From an uncultured Candidatus Nemicrothrix sp. (lineage in GTDB: Bacteria > Actinomycetota > Acidimicrobiia > Acidimicrobiales > Acidimicrobilacustridaceae), in the NCBI GenBank assembly GCA_903827085.1, contig CAIKHC010000313.1, positions 1 to 9,947 of the forward strand: a DNA stretch of 9,947 bases, read 5' to 3'. The notes beneath the pieces were generated by a model. It did no database searches. It was not told the DNA's origin and saw only the letters and a list, made by a program, of their open reading frames with translations. How positions within the stretch are numbered: the first letter of the stretch is position 1; every line of letters begins with the position of its first letter. A program made the position numbers and the translations under genes. Positions 1 through 9,081 of this stretch are shown piece by piece.

Positions 1-286
1 TCTCGCCGTCGTGGAACTTACGCATGTGCAACTGACAGGTTGCGGTGCCCTTTTGGGGACCGTGTGCCTGACCGTTGATCATGAGGCCACAAGTGCCACA
101 GATGCCTTCACGACAATCACTATCGAACGTGATCGGCTCATGGCCATTGTCGATGAGGTTTTCGTTGACGAGGTCGAGCATTTCGAGGAAAGACATTTCG
201 TCCTTCACATCGGTTGCTTCGTAGGTCTCGAAATGGCCGGAATCGGTAGGACCGCTCTGGCGCCAGACCTTGAGTGTGAGATTCAC
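1..286 (-). CDS. sdhB: Succinate dehydrogenase/fumarate reductase iron-sulfur subunit, C-terminus beyond window
   Basis: This subunit carries electrons from the FAD of SdhA through iron-sulfur clusters to the membrane anchor. Only the first 95 residues are in the window, which is the N-terminal ferredoxin-like domain. The [2Fe-2S] ligands are visible as Cys58, Cys63, Cys66 (motif CREGICGTC) and Cys84. The last spacing is long (17 residues), with the segment NGQAHGP before TCQLHMR; from memory this is typical of the SdhB type in mycobacteria and Bacteroidetes rather than E. coli. I chose the GTG at 284-286 because AGGAG (292-296 on the complement) lies 5 nt upstream and homology begins there. 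It starts 12 nt after the sdhA stop, so the two are surely co-transcribed. The [3Fe-4S] and [4Fe-4S] cysteines lie outside the window and cannot be checked. Confidence 0.95.
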   Translation of the reverse strand, partial: MNLTLKVWRQSGPTDSGHFETYEATDVKDEMSFLEMLDLVNENLIDNGHEPITFDSDCREGICGTCGLMINGQAHGPQKGTATCQLHMRKFHDGE

Positions 287-298
287 AATGGCTCCTGG

Positions 299-2224
<1,926 letters not shown>

Positions 2225-2235
2225 CTGTTGCTCCT

Positions 2236-3006
2236 TCAGCCGACCACGCCGGTAAGCACGGCGATGGGGAATGTGATGTTGACGCCAGCCACAAGAATCG
2301 CGAAGCCCGCAGCAAAGCCGCGTCGGATCGGATTGTGGCGGGGATTGAACTGGGCGCTCATGGAACCGAGGCTCTGGAAGATGCTCCAGGCGCCGTGGTA
2401 GAGGTGAAACCCGAGTGCGATGTTCGCGATGATGTACAGCGCGGCAACAGGGGCACGGTCGAGGCTTGTGGCGACATTCCCATAGGGATTGCCGTTCTCG
2501 AAGTCTGGGTTGGCCCAGCCCCATGTCAGGTCGGCGAGATGCCACAGCAGGAACAGGCCAACGATGATGCCGCTCCAGCGCATCGTGCGCGCTGCCCAGT
2601 TCACGGCCACGTAGTCACGTGGTGACTTGTAGTTGACCGGTCGGGCCTTGCGATTGATGCGGGTCAGCGCATAGGCCGACTGGATATGCAGCGCGAATGC
2701 GCCGATAAGACCGAGACGCAGAATCCACAGGACACCAGTAGGCGGAATGATCGGGACGAGCAACTGACGCAAGAACTCTGCGTAGTGGTTGAAGTCCTCG
2801 GCCCCGAGATACATCTTGAGGTTGCCGATCATGTGGAAGAGCACGAATCCCATCAGCATGATGCCGGTGAGAGCCATGATCCATTTCTTGCCAACTGAGG
2901 ACTTGTAAAGGTCGACAATGGCGAAATTGCTGCGTCGGTTGGCCTTGCGGATCGTGGGGGACGAGATGCCCGGAGTGATCGCCGGCGGTTCCTTGGTTGC
3001 TGTCAC
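2236..3006 (-). CDS. sdhC: Succinate dehydrogenase cytochrome b558 subunit (five-helix membrane anchor)
   Basis: A 256-residue integral membrane protein that anchors SdhAB and passes electrons through haem b to the quinone pool, probably menaquinone (inference). After a polar N-terminus of about 40 residues there are five hydrophobic segments near residues 42-62, 89-112, 144-163, 184-206 and 231-254. Histidines in or next to helices (His58, His107, His156, His201, His204) are candidates for the four axial ligands of two haems expected in the single-subunit b558 family. The start is GTG at 3004-3006, preceded by AGGAAAGG (complement of 3014-3021) at 7 nt. It is the first gene of the sdhC-sdhA-sdhB operon. 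There is no separate sdhD, as expected when one five-helix protein replaces SdhC plus SdhD. Confidence 0.95.
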   Translation of the reverse strand: MTATKEPPAITPGISSPTIRKANRRSNFAIVDLYKSSVGKKWIMALTGIMLMGFVLFHMIGNLKMYLGAEDFNHYAEFLRQLLVPIIPPTGVLWILRLGLIGAFALHIQSAYALTRINRKARPVNYKSPRDYVAVNWAARTMRWSGIIVGLFLLWHLADLTWGWANPDFENGNPYGNVATSLDRAPVAALYIIANIALGFHLYHGAWSIFQSLGSMSAQFNPRHNPIRRGFAAGFAILVAGVNITFPIAVLTGVVG

Positions 3007-3213
3007 GAGCAGACCTTTCCTAAAAGAGGCTGTGACTGGAAAGTGGCAAGGACAGACACCGTCTGGCCGAGCAGGATCACGCTACTCACCGGCAAAGGCG
3101 AGGGGCGAACTGTGCGCAAGCAGATTCGTCACTCGGCTCGCCCGCCGAGGGGGCCGCGGCGATAGGTTGAGTCGTCCATCGTCCGGCCATCGGGTCCGGC
3201 AGGGGAGGAAACG
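3007..3213. promoter_or_regulatory. Divergent promoter region between sdhC and the AAA+ ATPase gene
   Basis: This 207-bp gap separates two divergently transcribed genes and must hold promoters for both. On the plus strand the only -10-like hexamer I can point to is TAGGTT at 3163-3168, about 45 nt before the ATG at 3214. On the minus strand TAGCGT (complement of 3079-3084) is a possible -10 for sdhC, giving a leader of roughly 65 nt. Neither has a convincing -35 at 16-18 bp. The strongest visible signals are the two ribosome binding sites, AGGAAAGG for sdhC and GGAGG at 3204-3208 for the ATPase gene. No clear operator palindrome was found. Confidence 0.45.
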
Positions 3214-4620
3214 ATGTCAGAGCGGCCAACCACTCTCGGAGAATTGCGTGCGTCGGGCTGGGTGAGCCGCCCGGTCAAAGAAGAACTCCGTCAGAACGCC
3301 ATTGTGCGAATCGTCGCCGGCGAACCGCTCTTCGACAGCGTTCTGGGTTACGAGGACACCGTCCTTCCCCAGCTTGAGAACGCCATTCTCGCTGGCCACG
3401 ACGTGATCTTCCTGGGTGAGCGAGGCCAGGCCAAGACTCGCATGATCCGTTCACTCACCAATCTGCTCGACGAATGGATGCCGATCGTCGCCGGTTCCGA
3501 GATCAACGATGACCCCTACGCCCCAGTCTCTAAGCCGGCCCGCGACCTCGTGGCCGAACTGGGCGATGCCACCCCAATTAGCTGGGTGCACCGAGATGAG
3601 CGCTACGGCGAGAAGCTCGCCACCCCCGATACCTCGATCGCCGATCTCATCGGCGAGGTCGATCCCATCAAAATCGCCGAGGGTCGACATCTTTCCAATG
3701 AAGAGACCATCCACTTCGGCCTCGTGCCCCGCACCAACCGCGGCATCTTCGCCATCAACGAACTTCCCGACCTCGCCGAGCGGATTCAGGTTGGTTTGTT
3801 GAACGTGCTCGAAGAGCGCGACGTGCAGATCCGCGGTTTCAAACTCCGGCTTCCTCTCGACGTCATGTTGTTCGCGTCGGCCAACCCCGACGACTACACC
3901 AACCGTGGACGCCTCATCACACCGCTGAAGGATCGCTTCGGTTCGCAGATCCGCACGCATTACCCACTCGATGTCGCAACCGAAGTCACAATCGCGTTGC
4001 AAGAGGCTCGCAATCTCGAGGTTCCGGGCATCGAAGTGCGTGTGCCTGCGTACATGACCGAAATCGTTGCGGAGTTCTCACAACTTGCGCGTCGTAGCCC
4101 GCACATCAATCAGCGGTCGGGCGTGTCAGTGCGTCTCACCGTTGCGAACCTTGAAACGCTCCAGGCCAACGCGATGCGTCGTGCACTGCAGCATGGCGAA
4201 ACCATCGTTGTTCCGCGTGTTTCTGATCTTGATGCGCTCGCTGCATCAACGATCGGCAAAGTCGAAATCGAAACGATTGAAGAAGGCCGCGAGGGCCTTG
4301 TTGTTGAACAACTTCTCAAGGCTGCGGTGCTCGGAATCTTCCGTGAATACATCGCCATCGAAAACCTTCGTGACGTTGTCGACTCGTTCGACGGTGATCG
4401 TTTAGTGAACGCAGGTGAAGACGTTTCTTCTGCCGACTATGTCGCATTGCTCGGCGATATCGCAGCGCTCGCACCGCATATCACCGCCCTCACCGGTGGC
4501 GACACCACGCCCGAGGTTGTTGCCAGCGCCGTCGAGTTCGTGCTCGAAGGCCTGCATCTTTCCAAGCGCCTCAACAAAGACGCAGTTGGCGCTCGCGCCC
4601 AGTACCGCGGTCGCGGCTGA
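3214..4620 (+). CDS. MoxR/ChlI-like AAA+ ATPase (Rv0958-type, annotated elsewhere as magnesium chelatase subunit I)
   Basis: A 468-residue AAA+ ATPase of the helix-2-insert group, cytoplasmic, probably working with the VWA protein at 6586-8601 to remodel an unknown target. Visible elements are Walker A GERGQAKT at 68-75; a Walker B-like stretch GIFAINELPDL at 177-187, where the usual Asp before the catalytic Glu183 is Asn182; sensor-1 Asn224 in FASANPDDY; and an arginine-finger candidate Arg241 in LKDRFG. Homology to ChlI/BchI is clear in these motifs, but no chlorophyll or cobalamin genes are nearby, so a chelatase role is not supported. The start is fixed by GGAGG at 3204-3208, 5 nt before the ATG. 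It ends 14 nt before the stop of the convergent rpiA. From memory, mycobacteria carry this gene directly beside its VWA partner, whereas here about 2 kb intervenes. Confidence 0.9.
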   Translation: MSERPTTLGELRASGWVSRPVKEELRQNAIVRIVAGEPLFDSVLGYEDTVLPQLENAILAGHDVIFLGERGQAKTRMIRSLTNLLDEWMPIVAGSEINDDPYAPVSKPARDLVAELGDATPISWVHRDERYGEKLATPDTSIADLIGEVDPIKIAEGRHLSNEETIHFGLVPRTNRGIFAINELPDLAERIQVGLLNVLEERDVQIRGFKLRLPLDVMLFASANPDDYTNRGRLITPLKDRFGSQIRTHYPLDVATEVTIALQEARNLEVPGIEVRVPAYMTEIVAEFSQLARRSPHINQRSGVSVRLTVANLETLQANAMRRALQHGETIVVPRVSDLDALAASTIGKVEIETIEEGREGLVVEQLLKAAVLGIFREYIAIENLRDVVDSFDGDRLVNAGEDVSSADYVALLGDIAALAPHITALTGGDTTPEVVASAVEFVLEGLHLSKRLNKDAVGARAQYRGRG

Positions 4621-4634
4621 GCACTGCTTTCGAA

Positions 4635-5330
4635 TTAGCGCTTGTCGTTGACGAGTTCGTGCACGCCATCAAGGCCGGCGATCACAACTCGTTCCACCAT
4701 CGAGCCGGGGAAGATCCCGTGTTCGACGATGCCCGGTGTCCTCGAAAGTGCGTCGCCGAGGGCAACGGGGTCGGCAATCGAACCGAACTGAGCGTCCATC
4801 ACGAGGTTGCCATTATCGCTGCGTCGATCGCGAGTGGTGACAGCGGAAGCGCCGAGGGCTTCGACGGCGCTGGCCACAACGCCGGGTGCGAAATCGAGCA
4901 CTTCAAGTGGAGTTCCAAACGGGCCTAGTGCGGGAACGAGTTTCGATTCATCGACCACGATGATGAATCGCGGTGACATTGAGGCCACGATTTTTTCGCG
5001 AGTGTGTGCCGCGCCGCCGCCCTTGGTGAGGTTGAACGCAGGGTCGACTTCGTCGGCGCCATCGATGGCGATGTCGAGCGCACCAATCTCATCGGGAGAA
5101 ATGACCTTCAAGCCGAGCGAGATTGCGAGTTCCTGGGTCTGCACCGACGTTGAGGTGCACACGATGTCGAGCGCTCGATCGCCGAGCTCAACGATGGTCC
5201 AGTGCACGGTCGAACCAGTACCGAGGCCAACGCGCATTCCGTCGGTGACGTAACTGGCGGCATGACGACCAGCCGCTTCCTTCGCGAGGTCTTGGGGTGA
5301 ACGTTCGGCTTGGCTCTGATCAGGGCTCAC
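4635..5330 (-). CDS. rpiA: Ribose-5-phosphate isomerase A
   Basis: Interconverts ribose 5-phosphate and ribulose 5-phosphate in the non-oxidative pentose phosphate pathway (cytoplasm). With the start proposed here the protein has 231 residues, the usual RpiA size. Family signatures are GLGTGST at 35-41 (phosphate loop), DGADEVD at 90-96 and KGGGAAHTREK at 103-113. By comparison with E. coli RpiA the catalytic residues would be Asp90, Asp93, Lys103 and Glu112, all present. The start is uncertain: GTG at 5328-5330 is the only reasonable in-frame codon close to the homology, lies 17 nt after the stop of the upstream gene, and has no clear Shine-Dalgarno. Translation may therefore depend on coupling to the upstream gene. 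The frame stays open to 5435, but that part overlaps the upstream gene and is not RpiA-like. It converges on the AAA+ gene with 14 nt between stops and no terminator visible there. Confidence 0.93.
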   Translation of the reverse strand: MSPDQSQAERSPQDLAKEAAGRHAASYVTDGMRVGLGTGSTVHWTIVELGDRALDIVCTSTSVQTQELAISLGLKVISPDEIGALDIAIDGADEVDPAFNLTKGGGAAHTREKIVASMSPRFIIVVDESKLVPALGPFGTPLEVLDFAPGVVASAVEALGASAVTTRDRRSDNGNLVMDAQFGSIADPVALGDALSRTPGIVEHGIFPGSMVERVVIAGLDGVHELVNDKR

Positions 5331-5347
5331 GTCGAGAGCATCGCACG

Positions 5348-6556
5348 TCAGCGAGGTGTAGCGCGCAGTAATTGCGCGCTGTCGCGCGGAGTGCGACTGC
5401 GGTCGAAGATGCCGTCGGGCACGTCGAATCCACATTCGGGTGTCCAGCCGTCAATGCCTGACTCCCAAAACGCGTGCGTCACCGCGATGCCATCTTCGGC
5501 TGCTCGCTGTGTTTCCAGCATTGAACCGGCGATGACCTCGACGCGCCAGTCGTCCTCTGCGGTGGTGAGTCCGGTGCCAAGCAGCGCGAACGTTCGGCCG
5601 GGAAAGTTGTCGGCCAAACGGCGGATGGTCACGCCGAGGCCTTCTGTCCAAGGTGCGCGACCATCGGGCGCAACTGGGGCATCGATGGGATAGGGCCCGG
5701 TCGTTCCGTCGGCGAACAAGGTCGAACCGCCGCGATAGGTAAATCCAATGAGGTCGTAGGCGCCGGCAAGCCCATCGATCTCACGCTCAGCCAAACCGGG
5801 AATGGAAATGACACCGTCGTTGAGCTCGCGGATCCACGAGCCGAATCGCAATCGATCAACCGACTCAACGCGTTTGCGCGCCGCGTCACGTTCGTCGGGC
5901 TCGCGAGACATCACCCCTGGCTCCACTGGACACGTATCGATGCATACGACAACCGGGGGAGTGCCGCTGCGCAGAAGGCGATTGGCCTCGAACGATGCGT
6001 GATGCAGTGTGTGGAGCGCTTCGAGGAACTTGCCGGGTTCGGCTTTGTATGGCGGTCGGCTGCCAGCGAGGTGGCCTTCAAGGGCTCGTGTGTAGGGGTC
6101 GAGGACCGGAATCCACGCCGCCACGAGGTCGCCAAAGGTTTCGGCCACGCGGTCGACATGGCGGGGCCAGGTGAGGCGAAGGCCGTCGGCATCGTCGAAA
6201 CCACGTTGGTCTTCGGAGAACCAGCCCGGCAGCGGGCCATCGTGCAGAACGGCCCACACGTCGATGCCGGCATCTCGAGCAGCCTTCAAGATTTCGGAGA
6301 CGTGATCGACAGCGTCGCTGTCCCAATGGCCCGGGCGAGGCTCGAGCCGCGACCAGTCGATCGTCCAGCGCATGGCGGGAATGCCGGCCTCAGCCAGCAT
6401 GGGCAGGTCAGAGCGGAACTCGAAGCCGAAACCGCTGCCGATCATGGAATCGGGAAGGGATCCGTCGGCGGTGAGGGTCGACCAATCGCTTCGATCGGAG
6501 AGGCCTTCGCCCCCCGCTGCAGTGGTGGCGATGCCCCAAAGGGCTGGGTCGGTCAT
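5348..6556 (-). CDS. Glycoside hydrolase family 1-like protein lacking catalytic glutamates
   Basis: A 402-residue protein that follows the GH1 beta-glucosidase barrel from end to end. RWTIDWSRLEPRPG (63-76) matches the strand-2 region. VLHDGPLPGWF (103-113) matches the TLxHWDLPxWL region with its Trp lost. FGDLVAAWIPVLDP (141-154) matches the FGDxVxxWxTxNEP segment. AFWESGIDGW (362-371) and RTPRDSA (388-394) match the C-terminal WSLxDNxEW and KRTPKxSA regions. The acid/base motif NEP has become LDP (Asp153), and the nucleophile motif TENG aligns with LGTG (Gly327, Thr328), so ordinary retaining hydrolysis is unlikely. It may bind a sugar or related ligand, or have a changed chemistry; this is inference. 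There is no signal peptide, so it is probably cytoplasmic. The ATG at 6554-6556 has no Shine-Dalgarno and may be leaderless. It lies 17 nt upstream of rpiA, likely in one operon. Confidence 0.8.
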   Translation of the reverse strand: MTDPALWGIATTAAGGEGLSDRSDWSTLTADGSLPDSMIGSGFGFEFRSDLPMLAEAGIPAMRWTIDWSRLEPRPGHWDSDAVDHVSEILKAARDAGIDVWAVLHDGPLPGWFSEDQRGFDDADGLRLTWPRHVDRVAETFGDLVAAWIPVLDPYTRALEGHLAGSRPPYKAEPGKFLEALHTLHHASFEANRLLRSGTPPVVVCIDTCPVEPGVMSREPDERDAARKRVESVDRLRFGSWIRELNDGVISIPGLAEREIDGLAGAYDLIGFTYRGGSTLFADGTTGPYPIDAPVAPDGRAPWTEGLGVTIRRLADNFPGRTFALLGTGLTTAEDDWRVEVIAGSMLETQRAAEDGIAVTHAFWESGIDGWTPECGFDVPDGIFDRSRTPRDSAQLLRATPR

Positions 6557-6585
6557 AGATGCAGTATTCCCGGTACGGTGCCTCT
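6557..6585. promoter_or_regulatory. 29-bp divergent start region with paired leaderless -10-like elements
   Basis: The gap between the start of the GH1-like gene (minus) and the preferred start of the VWA gene (plus) has no ribosome binding site on either side. On the plus strand TACGGT at 6574-6579 occupies exactly -12 to -7 relative to the ATG at 6586. On the minus strand AATACT (complement of 6563-6568) occupies exactly -12 to -7 relative to the ATG at 6556. Both are -10-like (TAnnnT or close to it), which would put each transcription start on the A of its ATG. The -35 regions would fall at or inside the opposite gene and do not match TTGACA. Leaderless mRNAs are common in actinobacteria. 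If the alternative ATG at 6559 is used instead, the gap is only 2 bp. Confidence 0.45.
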
Positions 6586-8601
6586 ATGGGCAGAGCCAAT
6601 CGGGTTCAGTACTCGCGATGGGATGGCACGCAGGTCGGCTTCGACCTCGACGCCACCGACATCTTCGGCGAAATCACTGATGATCTGCTGTATCACGGCG
6701 ATATCAACGCCGCGCTGCGACGCATGATGCAAGAGGGATTCGACTCCGACAACGGCGAGCGCATGAAGGGCTTGCGGGAAATGATGGACGAGCTCCGACG
6801 CAAGCGTCGTGAAACGCTCGAAAGCAACGACCTCGGCGGCATCTACGACGAAATCGCAAAAGACCTTCGCGATGTTGTCGAAGCCGAACGTGAAGCAATC
6901 GATGAACTCGCACAAGAAGCGCGCGAATCAGGCGATGCTCGTCGCCAAGAACTCACCGAACAAGTTGCTGCCGAACGCCACATGTCACTCGACTTAATGT
7001 CGCAAGATCTCGCCGGAATGGTGCGCGATCTTCAGAACCACGACTTCACGTCATCAGAAGCGCGCGAAAAGTTCGAAGAACTGGTCGAGAAACTGCGCGA
7101 GCAACTGATGCAGCAGTACGTCGACCAAATGTCGGGCGCAGTTGAAAACATGACGCCCGAAGACATGGCTCGCATGAAGGACATGTTCGCTGAGCTCAAC
7201 AACATGCTCGAACAACGCCAGCGTGGCGAAGAACCAGACTTCGATGGCTTCATGGAGAAGTTCGGCGACTTCTTCCCGGAAAACCCACAAAACCTTGATG
7301 AATTGCTTGAAATCATGGCGGCACGCATGGCCGCTGCTCAAGCGATGATGAATTCAATGACGCCCGAACAGCGCGCACAATTGCAAGCGCTTTCCGATCA
7401 GTTGCTTGAAGACATGGATCTTCGTTGGCAAATGGATCAATTGGGTCAGAACCTCGCGCAGGCGTTCCCCGACCTCAACTGGAATCGTCGCTATGAATTT
7501 TCTGGCGACGAACCGCTCAACATGGCCGATGCCAATCAGATGCTCCAGCAACTTGGTGACATCGATCAGCTCGAGAACTTGCTGAAGGGCGCAGCCAACC
7601 CGGGTGCGCTTGCTGAAGTCGATCTTGACCGTGCGCGCGAACTTCTCGGTGACGACGCGGCCCGCAGCCTCGAACAGATGGCAGAACTCTCACGGCGTCT
7701 CGAAGAGTCAGGCCTGGTTGAGAACAAAGAAGGAAAGCTCGAACTCACGCCGCGTGGCATTCGCCAACTCGGTCAGAACGCGCTCGACGAGTTGTTCAAC
7801 AAGCTCGATATGGACAAAGCCGGGCAGCACGAAATTGCCCGTATCGGCGTTGGCCACGAACGCGATCACTCCACCAAGCCCTACGAGTTCGGCGATCCTT
7901 TCAATCTCGACATTGGCCGAACCGTCCGCAACGCGATCTTCCGCAGCGGAGCAGGCACACCGGTGCAACTCACACCCGAAGATTTCGAAGTTGAGCGAAC
8001 CGAGCATCTCGTGCGATCGAGCACTGTCCTCATGGTCGACCTTTCGCTCTCGATGCCGATGCGGGGCAATTTCTTGCCGGCCAAGAAGGTCACGATGGCG
8101 TTGCACGCCCTCATCAGCTCGAAATATCCGCGGGACTACCTCGGCCTCGTGGGCTTCAGTCGCACGGCCGAGGAACTGAAGGCCGAGCAACTGCCCGAGG
8201 TTTCGTGGGACTTTGACTACGGCACCAACATGCACGAGGGCTTCATGATCGCCCGGCGCCTGCTGGCCAAACAGTCGGGCACCAAGCAGATCATCATGAT
8301 CACTGACGGTGAACCCACCGCTCATGTGATGCCAAACGGTCAGATTTTCTTCGATTATCCGACCCGGCCTGAAACCCGCGATGCCACCCTCCGACAGGTG
8401 ATGCTGTGCACCAAAGAGGACATCGTCATCAATACGTTCATGCTCGATCCGAACCCCTATCTGTCGGAGTTCGTCGAGAAAATGAGCCAATTAAACGGCG
8501 GAAGGGCCTTCTTCACGACCCCAGAGAACCTGGGCGATTACGTGCTGGTGGACTTCCTCAACAACAAACGGGAAATGCTCCGAGGCCGCCGAGCCGGTTG
8601 A
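6586..8601 (+). CDS. VWA-domain protein with long helical N-terminus, partner of the AAA+ ATPase (Rv0959-type)
   Basis: A 671-residue cytoplasmic protein. After a short N-terminal domain (about 1-45), residues about 45-300 are dominated by Glu/Gln/Met/Leu-rich helix with coiled-coil character. A stretch near 385-405 (LTPRGIRQLGQNALDELF) looks like a small winged-helix segment. A C-terminal von Willebrand A domain spans about 475-660. Its metal-binding MIDAS is complete: Asp485-x-Ser487-x-Ser489 (DLSLS), Thr547 (GTNMHEG) and Asp574 (TDGEP). This layout resembles ChlD-like or MoxR-associated VWA proteins, so it probably docks on the AAA+ protein at 3214-4620. The target is unknown. I prefer the ATG at 6586 over the one at 6559: it gives near-identical length to the M. 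tuberculosis homologue as I remember it (672), and a -10-like hexamer lies at the right distance for leaderless transcription. No Shine-Dalgarno precedes either ATG. Confidence 0.88.
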   Translation: MGRANRVQYSRWDGTQVGFDLDATDIFGEITDDLLYHGDINAALRRMMQEGFDSDNGERMKGLREMMDELRRKRRETLESNDLGGIYDEIAKDLRDVVEAEREAIDELAQEARESGDARRQELTEQVAAERHMSLDLMSQDLAGMVRDLQNHDFTSSEAREKFEELVEKLREQLMQQYVDQMSGAVENMTPEDMARMKDMFAELNNMLEQRQRGEEPDFDGFMEKFGDFFPENPQNLDELLEIMAARMAAAQAMMNSMTPEQRAQLQALSDQLLEDMDLRWQMDQLGQNLAQAFPDLNWNRRYEFSGDEPLNMADANQMLQQLGDIDQLENLLKGAANPGALAEVDLDRARELLGDDAARSLEQMAELSRRLEESGLVENKEGKLELTPRGIRQLGQNALDELFNKLDMDKAGQHEIARIGVGHERDHSTKPYEFGDPFNLDIGRTVRNAIFRSGAGTPVQLTPEDFEVERTEHLVRSSTVLMVDLSLSMPMRGNFLPAKKVTMALHALISSKYPRDYLGLVGFSRTAEELKAEQLPEVSWDFDYGTNMHEGFMIARRLLAKQSGTKQIIMITDGEPTAHVMPNGQIFFDYPTRPETRDATLRQVMLCTKEDIVINTFMLDPNPYLSEFVEKMSQLNGGRAFFTTPENLGDYVLVDFLNNKREMLRGRRAG

Positions 8602-8604
8602 TTT

Positions 8605-8626
8605 CCCCTGCTGAGCCGGGGTTTTT
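8605..8626 (+). terminator. Intrinsic terminator after the VWA gene
   Basis: Four nt after the VWA stop codon, CCCC at 8605-8608 pairs with GGGG at 8618-8621. An inner GC/GC pair follows one mismatch, with a short TGA loop, and the hairpin is followed at once by five T residues (8622-8626). The stem is short, so efficiency is uncertain. Its position between the VWA gene and whiB suggests the two are separate transcription units. Confidence 0.6.
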
Positions 8627-8662
8627 GTGCCCCGAACCCAATTCCCCCTTGCGTTTGTCGCG

Positions 8663-8691
8663 CCGACAGGGCAGAATCACGCCGTTGTAAT
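8663..8691 (+). promoter_or_regulatory. Candidate sigma-70 type promoter of whiB
   Basis: CCGACA (8663-8668, four of six matches to TTGACA) is separated by 17 bp from TGTAAT (8686-8691, five of six matches to TATAAT, though lacking the important second-position A). The predicted start near 8698 gives a leader of about 55 nt before the whiB ATG. It lies downstream of the terminator, as expected for an independent whiB transcript. An alternative or additional sigma factor is possible. Confidence 0.4.
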
Positions 8692-8752
8692 TACACCCGT
8701 GAAGCACCGTCGTTTCCGGGGGAAGCTGTTCGAGTCCAGGAGGACCCCCAGC

Positions 8753-9079
8753 ATGCCGCAATCGATTTCTCTCACCTCAGCCCAAAGCGCACCGGCCGTC
8801 GAACTCGACGGCGAGGACAAGTCCTGGCAGGACATGGCCAACTGCCTCGGGGTCGACCCCGATCTCTTCTTTCCCGAGCGTGGTGCATCGACCCGCGAGG
8901 CCAAAGAGGTCTGCAAGGGCTGTGTCGTGCGTGACGATTGCCTCGAGTACGCGCTGGCCAACGGCGAGAAGTTCGGCATTTGGGGTGGCATGAGCGAGCG
9001 CGAGCGTCGCCGTATCCGCCGCCAGCGTGCATTGGCCCGTGCCGCAGCTGCTGCACCGGCCCGCACTGCAACTGCCTGA
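8753..9079 (+). CDS. whiB: WhiB-family [4Fe-4S] transcriptional regulator, WhiB2/WhmD-like
   Basis: A 108-residue actinobacterial iron-sulfur protein. WhiB proteins bind the primary sigma factor and control gene expression in response to redox or nitric oxide; the WhiB2/WhmD branch is tied to cell division and sporulation septation. The four cluster ligands are Cys31, Cys54, Cys57 and Cys63 (C-x22-C-x2-C-x5-C). The signature turn GIWGG is at 75-79, followed by a strongly basic helix (SERERRRIRRQRA) and an Ala-rich tail. The segment FFPERGASTREAK, close to the FFPEKGGSTREAK pattern I remember for WhiB2, places it with WhiB2 rather than WhiB1. The start is the ATG at 8753, with AGGAGG at 8738-8743 spaced 9 nt. 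An open frame extends upstream to 8627, but that part contains the promoter and terminator tail. Its stop lies 2 nt from the stop of the convergent formiminotransferase-like frame. Confidence 0.95.
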   Translation: MPQSISLTSAQSAPAVELDGEDKSWQDMANCLGVDPDLFFPERGASTREAKEVCKGCVVRDDCLEYALANGEKFGIWGGMSERERRRIRRQRALARAAAAAPARTATA

Positions 9080-9081
9080 GT

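Noticed and set aside
2225..2545. N-terminal extension of the sdhA frame by 107 codons
   Set aside because: It lies wholly within sdhC, is Arg/Pro/His-rich with no family match, and the ATG at 2222-2224 has a strong Shine-Dalgarno exactly where SdhA homology starts.
4605..4616. Small CCGC/GCGG hairpin at the end of the AAA+ gene as a terminator
   Set aside because: The stem has four base pairs, lies inside the coding sequence and has no following T run.
5331..5435. Longer rpiA starting upstream of 5330
   Set aside because: The added 35 residues are Arg-rich, overlap the GH1-like gene and have no RpiA resemblance; the protein is of normal length without them.
5999..6727. 242-codon plus-strand frame opposite the GH1-like gene
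   Set aside because: It runs through the start of the VWA gene in another frame and has no recognisable motif; the minus strand has clear GH1 landmarks.
7708..8490. 260-codon open frame antisense to the VWA gene
   Set aside because: The plus-strand frame encodes a clear VWA domain with MIDAS residues. The antisense protein shows no domain and is explained by codon bias on the opposite strand.
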